64,000 bases of DNA from Dysgonomonas sp. PF1-14 (GTDB lineage Bacteria; Bacteroidota; Bacteroidia; Bacteroidales; Dysgonomonadaceae). Every line of letters begins with the position of its first letter. The first letter of the stretch is position 1. Under the pieces are notes generated by a model, which was given only the letters and a program-made list of their open reading frames with translations, had not been told where the DNA came from and ran no database searches. This document shows positions 48,007-57,730 of this stretch, piece by piece. The translations under genes and the position numbers were made by a program. The stretch covers positions 455,160 through 519,159 of the forward strand of contig NZ_JARXWN010000001.1 of assembly GCF_029892965.1 (NCBI RefSeq). Reading direction: 5' to 3'.

Positions 48007-48045
48007 TAACCCTGCCGGTGATATATTGGTGGGGTTTGGGTTTTT
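48007..48045 (+). terminator. Terminator at the end of the pentose locus
   Basis: AACCCTGCC pairs imperfectly with GGTGGGGTT around GGTGATATATT, followed by TGGGTTTTT, about 25 bp after the last hydrolase gene. Confidence 0.5.
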
Positions 48046-48117
48046 GTAGGGGCAATATTAGTTGAGAGGATATTAGAATCATTGTGTGGGTATTTTATAT
48101 TATCTTAGATTATTTTT

Positions 48118-48125
48118 TATCTTTG
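48118..48125 (+). promoter_or_regulatory. -7 box (TATCTTTG), first copy of a duplicated promoter
   Basis: TATCTTTG lies 28 bp before the small membrane protein gene. The surrounding 115 bp, including this box, recur at 49370-49490. Confidence 0.55.
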
Positions 48126-48153
48126 AAGAAATCAGAACTCAACCATCAAGATT

Positions 48154-48414
48154 ATGCTAATACTATTACCCTTTATAATCTATATTTTAATATTACTTGT
48201 TTTAGCATACAGGAGTGAGAATAAACTCAAAACGCTAATTACCCATTTAGTAATTACTGTTTGTTATATAGTATTTTGCTTTGTGCAATTAATTTATTTT
48301 AGTTCAGGAGATTCAGGGCTTTTCTGGTATTTTATTCTATTTTTCTTAATCATACTCCATTCGTTAATAAACCTGATTAGAATTATAATATCCTTTACAA
48401 GGAAAAATGACTAA
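48154..48414 (+). CDS. Small hydrophobic membrane protein
   Basis: This 86-residue protein has three predicted membrane segments and short charged loops, ending FTRKND. I do not recognise the family. It starts 28 bp after a good -7 box and ends 3 bp before the next gene, so they form an operon. A truncated copy of its promoter and N-terminus occurs 1.25 kb downstream. Small membrane proteins paired with small soluble ones are often immunity or regulatory proteins, but nothing here proves this. Confidence 0.65.
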   Translation: MLILLPFIIYILILLVLAYRSENKLKTLITHLVITVCYIVFCFVQLIYFSSGDSGLFWYFILFFLIILHSLINLIRIIISFTRKND

Positions 48415-48417
48415 ACA

Positions 48418-48732
48418 ATGAAAGTAAAAGATCTCTTTTCCGATTTACAAACAAAGGTCTTTGTCGTTACTAATCAGGACGATGAAAACGAACTAAATTG
48501 GATCATTGAACCAACAACGTTTGAACTGATTCCCGAAGAAGAAAATTTTTATTTTGTCAAAGCCTGCCGGATTTTTCCGAATCATATAGCAGCGATCGAA
48601 GCATTTAAGATCAGTGAAGCATATGGCTCATCTTCTCATTACATTTATTTGGAGCTATCGAACTTATACAAGCGGTTAGGACAAATGGACGAGAGTATAA
48701 AATATGAAGAGAAATTTAAGATGGAAGAGTAG
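48418..48732 (+). CDS. Hypothetical protein with a TPR-like C-terminus
   Basis: This 104-residue soluble protein has an acidic first half (QDDENELNW, PEEENFYFV) and a C-terminal helical pair (IYLELSNLYKRLGQMDESIKYEEKF) that resembles a single TPR hairpin. Family unknown. It is translationally coupled to the small membrane protein gene before it. Confidence 0.6.
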   Translation: MKVKDLFSDLQTKVFVVTNQDDENELNWIIEPTTFELIPEEENFYFVKACRIFPNHIAAIEAFKISEAYGSSSHYIYLELSNLYKRLGQMDESIKYEEKFKMEE

Positions 48733-48799
48733 GAATGAAATTGTTAGATTTTTCTAGCTGGTGCAAACTAGTATAATTATCCCAATTAATCTATAGAAA

Positions 48800-49321
48800 A
48801 TGAAACTTAGAGATGAATTAGAACCTAAAATAGAAATTGCAGAAAACTTGTTTTCTAAAATAATGGAGTTGATATCTCTGTATGATGATGCGTATGATAA
48901 TAGCAATAAAGAGAAAATGCAATCCGCTATTGATGAAATGAATCAACTGACTAATAAATCAATAGTAATAAGTGACCTGTTTGAATATTGGGAAGGGGAG
49001 AGTCTGGAAGAACTTGCTTTCAAAATATCTTTACCTGACCCGATAAAAGTTGATCATATATCAAGAGAAGAACTCTTAGAGCTTATTAGAAGAGTACAGT
49101 CTTTTGAGGATGAAGGTGTTTCTGATAAATTAATGGAATTAGATGTGCCATTAAGCAGTGTATTAAGCTATTCTTATTATATCCCTCTATTGGAAAGAAA
49201 TTTTTCCTATTCAGAGATTTCAGGCTTATTTGACCGCCAATTTATAAATGGAGAATATATTGAATATTCGACAGAAGAGATTGCCGACATTATATTGTCA
49301 CATAAGGCTATTCAATTGTAG
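48800..49321 (+). CDS. Hypothetical acidic protein
   Basis: This 173-residue soluble protein is rich in Glu, Asp and Leu and is mostly helical, with no motif I recognise. Size, acidity and AT-rich codon use resemble immunity proteins or orphan genes of accessory clusters, but there is no toxin gene next to it. It is 67 bp downstream of the previous small gene. Confidence 0.55.
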   Translation: MKLRDELEPKIEIAENLFSKIMELISLYDDAYDNSNKEKMQSAIDEMNQLTNKSIVISDLFEYWEGESLEELAFKISLPDPIKVDHISREELLELIRRVQSFEDEGVSDKLMELDVPLSSVLSYSYYIPLLERNFSYSEISGLFDRQFINGEYIEYSTEEIADIILSHKAIQL

Positions 49322-49369
49322 ATACTCATAAATAGTCCCTGCTGCCGCGCAATTTGATAGTATGGAGAT

Positions 49370-49506
49370 ATTTTTATCTTTGAAGAGATCAGAACCAGAA
49401 TATCAAAATCATGTTGATACTATTACCCTTTATAATCTATATTTTGATATTACTTATTTTAGTATATCGGAGTGAGAATGAGCTAATAATAACTACTGCC
49501 TTCTAA
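49370..49506 (+). pseudogene. Truncated duplicate of the small membrane protein gene with its promoter
   Basis: The sequence 49370-49490 matches 48113-48233 at most positions, including the -7 box TATCTTTG (49375-49382) and the start MLILLPFIIYILILL. The copy diverges after about 24 codons and stops at 49504-49506, giving 31 residues against 86. This is a partial tandem duplication, or the scar left by a deletion between duplicated units. Confidence 0.75.
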
Positions 49507-49538
49507 TTTACCAACGAGCGTGTTTTTGCTGTCCCAAA

Positions 49539-51635
49539 TTAGCTGATCAGCCCCCAGTTGTAGCGGTTGCCACCCAGCTTGCGTAGTTGTCGGCGCAGTA
49601 TCAGATTGTCGGGGTGCTCCATTTGCGGGTCTTCGTCCAACACCTTTTGCGCTACTTCGCGAGCGTATTGTAATATTTCACTATCACGTACAATATTCGC
49701 TATCCTCAGATTGAACGGGATGCCGCTTTGCTGTGTGCCCTCCAGATCGCCGGGACCTCTCAGTTTCAGGTCGGCTTCGGCTATAATAAAGCCGTCGTTG
49801 CTCTCCACCATGATGTCTATCCGCTTGCGGGTATCGGCCGATAGTTCGTATGGTGTAACCAGTATGCAATAAGACTGATCTGCCCCGCGCCCTACACGTC
49901 CGCGCAACTGGTGTAGTTGTGACAGCCCGAAACGCTGAGCCGATTCTATTACCATTACCGAAGCATTGGGTACATTTACCCCCACTTCTATAACGGTTGT
50001 TGCTACCATTATCTGAGCTTCGTTATTCACAAAGCGCTGCATCTCGGCATCTTTCTCTTTAGGCTTCATCTTTCCATGCACCTTACATACCGTATATTCG
50101 GGGAACACTTCCTGTATATGTTTAAAGCCTTCCTCCAGATTTTTCAAATCCAGTTTCTCACTTTCCTCTATCAACGGGTAAACAATATAGACCTGTCTCC
50201 CTTCCTGCAACTGTTTCCGGATAGACTCGTACAATGTGCCGCGTTTCTTGTCGTACTGATGGATGGTCTGTATCGGTTTACGCCCCGGAGGTAGTTCATC
50301 TATTACCGAAACATCCAGATCGCCATATACTGTCATTGCGAGTGTGCGGGGGATAGGGGTTGCCGTCATCACAAGGATATGCGGAGGATTCACATTCTTC
50401 GACCACAGCTTAGCCCGCTGTGCCACCCCGAAGCGGTGCTGTTCGTCGATCACTACAAGTCCCAGATTAGAGAACTGTACAGTGTCTTCTATCAGCGCAT
50501 GCGTGCCTATCAATATCTGCACATCGCCTGTGAGCAATCCGTTGTGTATGCGTTCCCTGTCGGCTTTCTTTGTCGATCCGGTCAGCAGTTCCACGTTTAC
50601 GCCCAGTCCTTCCAATTGCTCTTCCAGTGTGTAATAGTGCTGTGTTGCCAGTATCTCGGTCGGAGCCATCATGGCGGCTTGAAAACCATTGTCGAGTGCT
50701 ATCAGCATCAGCATCAGTGCTACCAGAGTCTTACCACTTCCCACATCTCCTTGTAGCAGGCGGTTCATCTGTTCGCCGGTCGCCATATCCTGTCGTATCT
50801 CTTTTATAATGCGTTTCTGTGCATTAGTAAGTGGAAAAGGCAGGTTGTGCTCGTAGAAGGAGTTGAGGTAGTCGCCGACTTTAGTAAATACAAAACCTTT
50901 CAGTTTCGATTTTCTGTCTGCTGTATATTTCAGGATATTGAGCTGTATGTAAAAGAGTTCCTCAAATTTAAGCCTGTATTGGGCATCACGAAGCAAGGCG
51001 GTGTTTTCAGGAAAATGAACATTGCGCATAGCCTCTTTCAGCCCCATTACGTGTGCTTCCTTTATTACTCCTTCCGGCAGCGTCTCAGCCATATTTCTTA
51101 TAACAGAAGCGAATGCTGCTGCCATTATTTTCTGAATCGCTTTCGAATTCAGGTAATGAGTCTTCATCTTCTCCGTAGTGTTGTAATAAGGCATCAGTCC
51201 CGTTTGCCGTTCTTCCTCATTTATATAAGGGTCTACATCGGGATGGGCAATGTTGAATTTGTCGCCAAACAGTGTAGGTTTACCGAAGATGATGTAAGGC
51301 AGGTTTACCTTGTATTTGTCAGCTATAAACTTTGCTCCCTGAAACCAAACAAGGTCTATAAAGCCCGTACCATCCGTAAAGTGTGCAACAAGACGTTTTT
51401 TTCGTCCTTCGCCGAAAGTTTCGAATGCAGTGATACGCCCTTTCAGTTGTATATAGGGCATGTTGCCGTCTATCTCGTGTATAAAGTAAATGCGGCTGCG
51501 GTCGATATATTTGTACGGGAAATAGTACAGCAAATCTTCTACAGAGAAGATATCTGCCTCCTTATTCAGTATCTCGGCCTTTTTGGGGCCTACGCCGGCT
51601 AAATATTTTATATCTGTTTGTGAATAATCTGCCAT
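49539..51635 (-). CDS. recG: ATP-dependent DNA helicase RecG
   Basis: This 698-residue helicase remodels stalled forks and branched DNA. It has an N-terminal OB/wedge domain (about 60-160), the helicase core with Walker A GDVGSGKT near residue 294, the DEQHRFG box near 397, MTATPIPRTLAMT, and the C-terminal RecG motifs HGKMKPKEKD and LHQLRGRVGRG. Length is normal for the family. Its stop codon is convergent with the truncated duplicate gene. Confidence 0.96.
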   Translation of the reverse strand: MADYSQTDIKYLAGVGPKKAEILNKEADIFSVEDLLYYFPYKYIDRSRIYFIHEIDGNMPYIQLKGRITAFETFGEGRKKRLVAHFTDGTGFIDLVWFQGAKFIADKYKVNLPYIIFGKPTLFGDKFNIAHPDVDPYINEEERQTGLMPYYNTTEKMKTHYLNSKAIQKIMAAAFASVIRNMAETLPEGVIKEAHVMGLKEAMRNVHFPENTALLRDAQYRLKFEELFYIQLNILKYTADRKSKLKGFVFTKVGDYLNSFYEHNLPFPLTNAQKRIIKEIRQDMATGEQMNRLLQGDVGSGKTLVALMLMLIALDNGFQAAMMAPTEILATQHYYTLEEQLEGLGVNVELLTGSTKKADRERIHNGLLTGDVQILIGTHALIEDTVQFSNLGLVVIDEQHRFGVAQRAKLWSKNVNPPHILVMTATPIPRTLAMTVYGDLDVSVIDELPPGRKPIQTIHQYDKKRGTLYESIRKQLQEGRQVYIVYPLIEESEKLDLKNLEEGFKHIQEVFPEYTVCKVHGKMKPKEKDAEMQRFVNNEAQIMVATTVIEVGVNVPNASVMVIESAQRFGLSQLHQLRGRVGRGADQSYCILVTPYELSADTRKRIDIMVESNDGFIIAEADLKLRGPGDLEGTQQSGIPFNLRIANIVRDSEILQYAREVAQKVLDEDPQMEHPDNLILRRQLRKLGGNRYNWGLIS

Positions 51636-51824
51636 TATCCATTAGTTTAAACCTGATTGAAGTGTAAAGTTACATGATTTTACCTGATTTTCCATAGCGG
51701 TATAGAATTATTGCAAGGCTAGTATCTATGGGAGGCAAAGTCCTGAAAAGGAAATATTGCATTTTGTAGACACATTGTAGACGCTTGCTTTTTCTCTAAA
51801 ACTTCTCCGGTTTTTACCTTTGAA

Positions 51825-51832
51825 GCGAACAG
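51825..51832 (+). promoter_or_regulatory. -7 box (TACCTTTG) ahead of the 51852 gene
   Basis: TACCTTTG matches TAnnTTTG, 20 bp before the start codon of the secreted-protein gene. Confidence 0.5.
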
Positions 51833-51851
51833 CAACTTTAAAAACATCAGT

Positions 51852-52478
51852 ATGAATAGATTTAAATTACTATCGCTAGGATTGGTATTCGGAATGCTTT
51901 TTGTGTATTCACAAAATAAAAAGATTTACTCTTATCCTATGGCACAATTCAATGTAGTGGAGGCTGCCGAAATGCTCGGGGCAGGAAACATAACGATAGA
52001 GGGCGTTGCGTCTACTAAAGAAAAAGCTTCGGTTTACGGAATAAAGTTTAAAGATCCACTCAGAAAGAGTCAGCGAGCCAAAGAGGGTACTACCGTGCTT
52101 CTTATTCCGTGTACAGACTATTTTTATGAATGGCAAAAGCTGAAAAAGAGGGACGGGAAAAAGAAGAATGTAATTGTAGTTATGAGCGATGAGGCATTCT
52201 ATTACAGGAAAGAAGCTAAAACAGATGCGGACGGTAAGTTTACGTTCACTAATATGAAGCCGGGAAAATACTACCTAGAAGCTGTTGTAGACTATAAGGG
52301 AACAGGTGCATACAGAGCAAAGAACGGACGGATCGATTATTATGACGGGATGGGTTACTATACAAGTTCGGAAAACACTTACGAAACCAGAACCTATAGA
52401 TATACAGGTAAGAATGTGGAATCGAAAATTATCGAGATAAAGGATGATGGAAAGACGGTAGTTAAGGTGAAGCTATAG
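51852..52478 (+). CDS. Exported protein with a carboxypeptidase-regulatory-like beta domain
   Basis: This 208-residue protein begins with a signal peptide (about 1-20). Residues 40-150 form a beta-rich region with the TDADGKFTFTNMKPGKYYLEA pattern of CarboxypepD_reg/SpaA-like domains, preceded by a KEKASVYGIKF segment. No catalytic residues are obvious. It is probably an envelope protein of unknown function. It has a promoter and a strong bidirectional terminator of its own. Confidence 0.6.
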   Translation: MNRFKLLSLGLVFGMLFVYSQNKKIYSYPMAQFNVVEAAEMLGAGNITIEGVASTKEKASVYGIKFKDPLRKSQRAKEGTTVLLIPCTDYFYEWQKLKKRDGKKKNVIVVMSDEAFYYRKEAKTDADGKFTFTNMKPGKYYLEAVVDYKGTGAYRAKNGRIDYYDGMGYYTSSENTYETRTYRYTGKNVESKIIEIKDDGKTVVKVKL

Positions 52479-52481
52479 TAA

Positions 52482-52516
52482 CGAAAAAGGATGGGTATTT
52501 CTATCCATCCTTTTCG
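52482..52516. terminator. Bidirectional terminator between the secreted-protein gene and ahcY
   Basis: CGAAAAAGGATGG pairs with CCATCCTTTTCG across a ten-base loop. The A/T tracts at the base suit termination from both sides, and the two genes converge here. Confidence 0.8.
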
Positions 52517-52531
52517 ATCTATATCTGTAGA

Positions 52532-53950
52532 TTAATATCTGTAATGTTCAGGTTTGTAAGGCCCGTCTACCGGTACTCCCAGATAGTCGGCCTGTGTTTG
52601 GCTCAGTTTAGTCAGCTTCACGCCAATCTGCTCAAGGTGCAGGCGTGCAACTTCTTCGTCAAGGTGTTTCGGCAGGCGATATACGTTTATGGCATAATCA
52701 CGTATCCACAGTTCTATCTGCGCCAGTGTCTGGTTGGTAAACGAGTTACTCATCACGAATGACGGGTGACCTGTAGCGCAGCCGAGATTTACCAGACGGC
52801 CTTCTGCAAGCAGGAAGATAGCATGTCCGTCAGGGAAGATGTATTTGTCTACCTGTGGCTTAATGTTTACATGCTTGATACTCGGATATGTTTTCAGCTT
52901 GTCAACCTGTATCTCGTTGTCGAAGTGACCGATATTGCAGACAATAGCCTGATCTTTCATACGTGCCATGTGCTCGATGGTGATGATGTCCTTGTTTCCG
53001 GTAGTGGTGACAAAGATGTTTCCTTCTTTAACGGCTTCTTCCATTGTAGTCACCTCGAAGCCTTCCATTGCAGCCTGTAGTGCGCAGATAGGGTCTATTT
53101 CGGTAACGACTACGCGTGCTCCGTACGAGCGCATAGAGTGGGCACAACCTTTACCTACGTCACCGTATCCGGCTACGACAACCACCTTTCCGGCAATCAT
53201 CACATCGGTGGCACGTTTGATACCGTCTGCCAACGATTCGCGGCAACCATATAGGTTATCGAACTTAGACTTAGTTACTGAGTCGTTTACGTTGATGGCA
53301 GGAACAAGCAGTTCGCCGCGTTCCATCATCTGATACAGACGGTGAACTCCTGTTGTGGTCTCTTCCGAAACGCCTTTCCACTCGGCTACTGTACGGTGCC
53401 AACGGTTGTTATCTTCTTTGAGTATGCGTGAGATAGTATCCAGAATCACCTGCTCTTCGTGGCTCGAAGCTGTACGGTTCAGGAATTCAGGATTCTCTTC
53501 GGCTTTATATCCCCAGTGGATCAGCAGTGTTGCGTCTCCTCCATCGTCTACTATGAGGTTAGGTCCTTTGCCTCCGGGAAAGCTGAGTGCCTGTTCGGTA
53601 CACCACCAATATTCTTCGAGGGTTTCACCCTTCCATGCGAATACGGGTATTCCGGCAGCGGCAATGGCAGCAGCAGCATGGTCTTGGGTAGAGAAGATGT
53701 TGCAGCTTACCCAGCGGATGTCTGCACCCAGTTCTTTGAGTGTTTCTATCAGTACGGCTGTCTGCACAGTCATGTGCAATGATCCCATGATACGGGCACC
53801 TTTGAGGGGCTTTTCCGCTCCGTATTTTTTGCGAAGCGCCATCAGTCCGGGCATTTCATGCTCAGCGATCTCTATTTCTTTTCTGCCAAAGTCGGCAAGG
53901 CTGATGTCAGCTACCAGATAAGGCAGATTTGGTACAAGTTGTTTTGACAT
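52532..53950 (-). CDS. ahcY: Adenosylhomocysteinase (S-adenosylhomocysteine hydrolase)
   Basis: This 472-residue NAD enzyme splits S-adenosylhomocysteine, the product of methyltransferases, to adenosine and homocysteine. It shows the N-terminal [27 protein letters not shown] region, the [16 protein letters not shown] segment, the NAD site [13 protein letters not shown] near residue 257 and the C-terminal [10 protein letters not shown] and PYKPEHYRY tail. It is 14 bp downstream of the guanylyltransferase gene and probably co-transcribed with it. Confidence 0.96.
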   Translation of the reverse strand: MSKQLVPNLPYLVADISLADFGRKEIEIAEHEMPGLMALRKKYGAEKPLKGARIMGSLHMTVQTAVLIETLKELGADIRWVSCNIFSTQDHAAAAIAAAGIPVFAWKGETLEEYWWCTEQALSFPGGKGPNLIVDDGGDATLLIHWGYKAEENPEFLNRTASSHEEQVILDTISRILKEDNNRWHRTVAEWKGVSEETTTGVHRLYQMMERGELLVPAINVNDSVTKSKFDNLYGCRESLADGIKRATDVMIAGKVVVVAGYGDVGKGCAHSMRSYGARVVVTEIDPICALQAAMEGFEVTTMEEAVKEGNIFVTTTGNKDIITIEHMARMKDQAIVCNIGHFDNEIQVDKLKTYPSIKHVNIKPQVDKYIFPDGHAIFLLAEGRLVNLGCATGHPSFVMSNSFTNQTLAQIELWIRDYAINVYRLPKHLDEEVARLHLEQIGVKLTKLSQTQADYLGVPVDGPYKPEHYRY

Positions 53951-53964
53951 TATATGATATTGTA

Positions 53965-55047
53965 TTAAATGTATTTGTCTCCGTATTTCAGCTTCACATC
54001 AGCTACAAACTGCTTGATGCGCTGTTCTTCATCTTTTTTGCAGATAAGCAATACATTGTCAGCCTCTGCAACGATATAACCATCTAGTCCTTGTATTACG
54101 GCAAGCTTTCCGGCAGGTAATGTGACCATGTTCTCAGAGCTGTCGAAGAACTGAATGTCGGCTATAAGGGCAGCATTGGCGTCCTCATCTTTGTCCGAAA
54201 TTTCATAGAGTGAACCCCATGTGCCAAGATCGGACCATCCGAAGTCGGCTGCCTGCACATATACATTGCCTGCTTTCTCCATTATTCCATAGTCGATGGA
54301 TATATTAGGACAGAACGGGAAGTTCTCATCAATGAACGCTTTTTCTCTCTCCGTTCCGAAAATGCCAGCGCCCTGATCGAAGCGATTGGTAATTTCCGGA
54401 AGATATTGATGAAAGGCTTCGAGTATAGTCTTATTATTCCATATGAAGATACCGGAGTTCCACAGGAACTCACCACTCTCGTAGAATACCTTTGCCAGTT
54501 CCAAATTCGGTTTTTCGGTAAACACTTTTACTTTAGTCACACCTTCGAGTTCATCCTCTCCCATCTGAATATAGCCATATCCTGTTTCGGGACGGCTCGG
54601 GCGGATACCGAGTGTAAGAAGTGTGTTGTGCTTTTCTACAAATGCATAAGCCTTTTGTATGATCGCGAGAAACTCGTCTTCTTTCAGTATCAGGTGATCC
54701 GAAGGGGCTACAACTATATTTGCTTCGGGGTTGAACGAATTGATATGGTATGTAGCGAAGGCTATACAGGGTGCTGTATTCCTGCGCATGGGTTCGAGTA
54801 ATATCTGGTTCGGTTTCAATTCGGGAAGTTCGTCCATTACCATTTGGGCGTATTCCTGATTTGTAACAATATATATATTCTCAACTGGAAGTATCTTACT
54901 AAACCGGTCAACTGTCATTTGCAAAAGAGATCGTCCTGTTCCGAAGAAATCGAGAAACTGTTTGGGACGTGCTTCGCGGCTGAAAGGCCAGAAACGGCTG
55001 CCTATACCGCCACTCATTATTACACAGTAGTTGTTTTTATTATCCAT
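53965..55047 (-). CDS. manC: Mannose-1-phosphate guanylyltransferase
   Basis: This 360-residue cytosolic enzyme makes GDP-mannose for glycans. The nucleotidyltransferase signature [19 protein letters not shown] lies at residues 14-32, followed by APSDHLI near 115 and [10 protein letters not shown]. It is the short form without a fused isomerase domain. It is transcribed ahead of ahcY on the minus strand; the two have no obvious metabolic link. Confidence 0.92.
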   Translation of the reverse strand: MDNKNNYCVIMSGGIGSRFWPFSREARPKQFLDFFGTGRSLLQMTVDRFSKILPVENIYIVTNQEYAQMVMDELPELKPNQILLEPMRRNTAPCIAFATYHINSFNPEANIVVAPSDHLILKEDEFLAIIQKAYAFVEKHNTLLTLGIRPSRPETGYGYIQMGEDELEGVTKVKVFTEKPNLELAKVFYESGEFLWNSGIFIWNNKTILEAFHQYLPEITNRFDQGAGIFGTEREKAFIDENFPFCPNISIDYGIMEKAGNVYVQAADFGWSDLGTWGSLYEISDKDEDANAALIADIQFFDSSENMVTLPAGKLAVIQGLDGYIVAEADNVLLICKKDEEQRIKQFVADVKLKYGDKYI

Positions 55048-55199
55048 GTTATTTAGAATTTATGCAAAGTTACATCTTCCTAAAATACAAACAAAACAAA
55101 AGAATAACAATAGCTGCAAAAAATATATAAGCCTTTTCTTAAAAAAAGAGCTATTGGGTTTTGATTTCTAAAAAATATATGTACTTTTGCACCTCACAA

Positions 55200-55283
55200 G
55201 CCCAGATGGCGGAATTGGTAGACGCGCTGGTCTCAAACACCAGTGGATTCACTTCCATGCCGGTTCGATCCCGGCTCTGGGTA
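55200..55283 (+). tRNA. tRNA-Leu (anticodon CAA)
   Basis: Acceptor stem GCCCAGA with TCTGGGT (first pair G-T), D arm, anticodon stem CTGGT/ACCAG with loop CTCAAAC (anticodon CAA), a long variable arm and T arm with GGTTCGATCC. The length is 84 nt without CCA. The accessory island begins directly after it, so its 3' end may be an integration site. Confidence 0.95.
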
Positions 55284-55299
55284 CGGATTCAATTAATTA

Positions 55300-55336
55300 A
55301 ACGGCTGTAAATTAAATATTTACGGTCGTTTTTATT
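55300..55336 (+). terminator. Terminator of tRNA-Leu
   Basis: ACGGCTGTAAAT pairs with ATTTACGGTCGT (imperfect) and is followed by TTTTATTTTT, 17 bp after the tRNA. The stretch from here to 55640 is AT-rich with no gene I can support; it would hold the promoter for the HTH gene. Confidence 0.7.
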
Positions 55337-55640
55337 TTTACTACTGTAACATTACTGAAACTTTTTCTACTTTCTGTTACTTTTCAATACTTAAATTTCA
55401 CTCACATAAATATACAAAAAATAGTTGATATAGTTGATATAGTAAATAACTAAATAGCCCATCAGCAGAGTGAAATAAATACCCTCCTATTTTTCAATAT
55501 TTGTATTTCAAAAATCTTTACAGTCAATCCAATCATTCAAAATATCTTTGTAATGTGATTAGTCGCCGAGCTTTACAGATGTGTAAAGTATGTAGACATA
55601 ATCAGAGTTCTTTAGATGTTTAACTAAAATAGATTTTACA

Positions 55641-55886
55641 ATGGGTAATAATTTAACAGGGCTAAATGGTATGCCAGAGATGAGTGAAGGAAGGGAGAAT
55701 AATTCTCCAAATTGGAATTGGATAGAATCAGAACAGGCTCGAAAGATGTTCGGAGTATGTGCTAAAACATGGCAGACATGGAGAGATAGAAAGATAATTC
55801 CTTTCAGTCAGTATGGTCGGAAGATTTTCTACAATCTGGATGACTTGGATGAGTTTCTTAGAAGCCGTCAAATCAAAGCTAACTAA
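55641..55886 (+). CDS. Excisionase-like helix-turn-helix protein
   Basis: This 81-residue protein has a disordered N-terminus and then a MerR/excisionase-type HTH (HTH_17 pattern): WIESEQARKMFGVCAKTWQTWRDRKIIPFSQYGRKIFYNLDDLDEFL. Such proteins are encoded by mobile elements of Bacteroidetes, where they control excision or replication genes. Its stop and the start of the next gene share one base (TAATG), so the pair is coupled. Confidence 0.75.
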   Translation: MGNNLTGLNGMPEMSEGRENNSPNWNWIESEQARKMFGVCAKTWQTWRDRKIIPFSQYGRKIFYNLDDLDEFLRSRQIKAN

Positions 55887-56818
55887 TGTTTAACATGGGG
55901 CGTAACAGCCCCACAAAATTTAACAGTATGATAGACGGAATGAAAATACTCGTTACTGAGCCTGAGGACTTAGATAATATACGGCGGAATGAAAATTTGA
56001 AGTTCGAACAAAGAGGGGCTTACGATTATACAAAATATAGAGGCTTACATATCAGATGGCAACCAAGCCATTGTCTAATAGATGGTTCGTTGCATAAGTT
56101 TAAAAACAATGGAGTGCATAATGCTGACGACTTTGAATATTCTGATTTAAAACAAGTAATAGAAGACCTATACAATGAATTAGGTATAAATCCGAGCCAT
56201 GCAGCAATTAAGAATCTTGAAATAGGTATAAATATTAAGTTGCCATATAACCCGCTTATGTTTATAGATTCGATAGTGAAGCATGGCGGAAAGTTGCCAG
56301 AGGTAGATAATATAGGTGTAAAGATACCATATCAACAATATGAGATTAAAATATATTCTAAATCACAGCAGGATAGGATATTTCACAATGAAAATATACT
56401 AAGATGTGAAGTAAAATTTAAAAAAATGTGTAAGGCTAAAAAGGAATTAGGAAAGATTGAATGTCTTGAAGATTTACTATCTCCTGCTTTCTGGTGTTAT
56501 AATACAGATTACTTATGTAAAATGCTGAACTCTTTGAATGTAATAGATATTAAATCACTAGTATATAACGACATACCGATAGATGAAAAATTATATATTC
56601 ATGAATGGAAATATCGTGATAGATGGGCAAACAGTAGAACCGAACGGTCAAGGATGAGAGCCAAATTAAAAACCAAACTTGAACAGCACTCCCTGACGTC
56701 CATACATGAAGAGGTAAAGAAGCTCTCAAATAGTAAGTTTGAAAATTTACTATCCGATGCTCATATTGTAAGTTATCAGCAAGGAATTAGGGATAGGAGG
56801 TTACACTTTAACCTATAG
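55886..56818 (+). CDS. Phage/plasmid-type replication initiation protein
   Basis: This 310-residue soluble protein resembles the gene II/X-type replication proteins of filamentous phages and small Bacteroidetes elements. Features are a GSLHKFKNNG segment near residue 82, an AAIKNLEIGINI strand, YQQYEIKIYSKSQQD (a Tyr/Lys-rich candidate catalytic strand) and a following LRCEVKFKKM. No coat, Zot or integrase gene follows, so this is not a complete phage. It is coupled to the HTH gene. The family assignment rests on pattern resemblance only. Confidence 0.6.
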   Translation: MFNMGRNSPTKFNSMIDGMKILVTEPEDLDNIRRNENLKFEQRGAYDYTKYRGLHIRWQPSHCLIDGSLHKFKNNGVHNADDFEYSDLKQVIEDLYNELGINPSHAAIKNLEIGINIKLPYNPLMFIDSIVKHGGKLPEVDNIGVKIPYQQYEIKIYSKSQQDRIFHNENILRCEVKFKKMCKAKKELGKIECLEDLLSPAFWCYNTDYLCKMLNSLNVIDIKSLVYNDIPIDEKLYIHEWKYRDRWANSRTERSRMRAKLKTKLEQHSLTSIHEEVKKLSNSKFENLLSDAHIVSYQQGIRDRRLHFNL

Positions 56819-57630
56819 ATGAAGTGTTGAAGTGTTAGTATGTAACATATATCTTAGTATAGAGTGAATGAATGACCCGCAACCCTGACTTCAAAATACT
56901 ATTCCAAACATAGAAATATAACCCAGACAAAGCATATAAAAGACTTTATATTCGAGGTATTGGGGATACTCGAAATACACTCGAAAGGGCGGGGAGTTTT
57001 CCAAAGGTGGCAACCCTAATGAGACATATGTATATTTTTTCAAAAAATAGGCAAAAAAGCACCTGTTTTATACCTATTTATAGTAAGATAGTAGGGAGAT
57101 AGAATGTGCGTGACTGTGAAGTCAGATGCGATATAGAAATGAGATTTCATAAATAACAATATAACAAATACATTTACAGATATTTATGACGATTCAGTAA
57201 AAAGCTCTTAACTTGAGAAAAAACACCTTACATTTAGGTCAAAATAAGAGGTGTCGTACATAAAAAATATAAAATATTTTCAGAATTTTTTATTTTGGGG
57301 GTCACAGAGTGGTAAAATTCACTCTCCAATGACTAATTTTAAACAAATATTAATATTTTCGAATCAATAATTAACTTTATTCAATTATTCAAGGTGCTCA
57401 TGGGTCGATTTAAGACACTTTTCGCTCCAAGACAATGAAGTATTCATATGAAATAAAATAAGGGCTTAAATCTATTTATTTTAAGTTGGGTGTATCCTGT
57501 AGGGGTATATTATATCGGGGTCAGGGTTGTATCTGCCGACCGACCCGCTAACGGAGACTATGTACCTACCCCCTGACAAACGGAATATAAACCAATAAGA
57601 GACTTTTCATTTATTCAGTATCATATTATT
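56819..57630 (+). other. Long gene-free stretch of the accessory island
   Basis: No credible coding region in about 0.8 kb. It is AT-rich with G/C-rich islands. Near 57300-57335 is GGGGGTCACAGAGTGG with a small hairpin GAGTG/CACTC. At 57515-57585 GGGGTCAGGG can pair with CCCCTGAC around GACCGACCCGCTAACGG. It could hold a replication origin for the Rep protein, or debris; I cannot decide. Confidence 0.4.
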
Positions 57631-57658
57631 TGTAAGTGTCGGAATAGTTGTATATTTG
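57628..57658 (+). promoter_or_regulatory. Strong Bacteroidetes promoter ahead of the 120-nt hairpin
   Basis: TTTG at 57628-57631, a 19-bp spacer and TATATTTG at 57651-57658 match the complete consensus (TTTG, N19-21, TAnnTTTG). Transcription would begin about 60 bp before the hairpin. Confidence 0.65.
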
Positions 57659-57730
57659 CAATATCAGGCGGTCAAGGTGTTGCTCTGTCTGGTACTTATT
57701 AGAATAAATGAAGTGTTTGATATAATCCTT

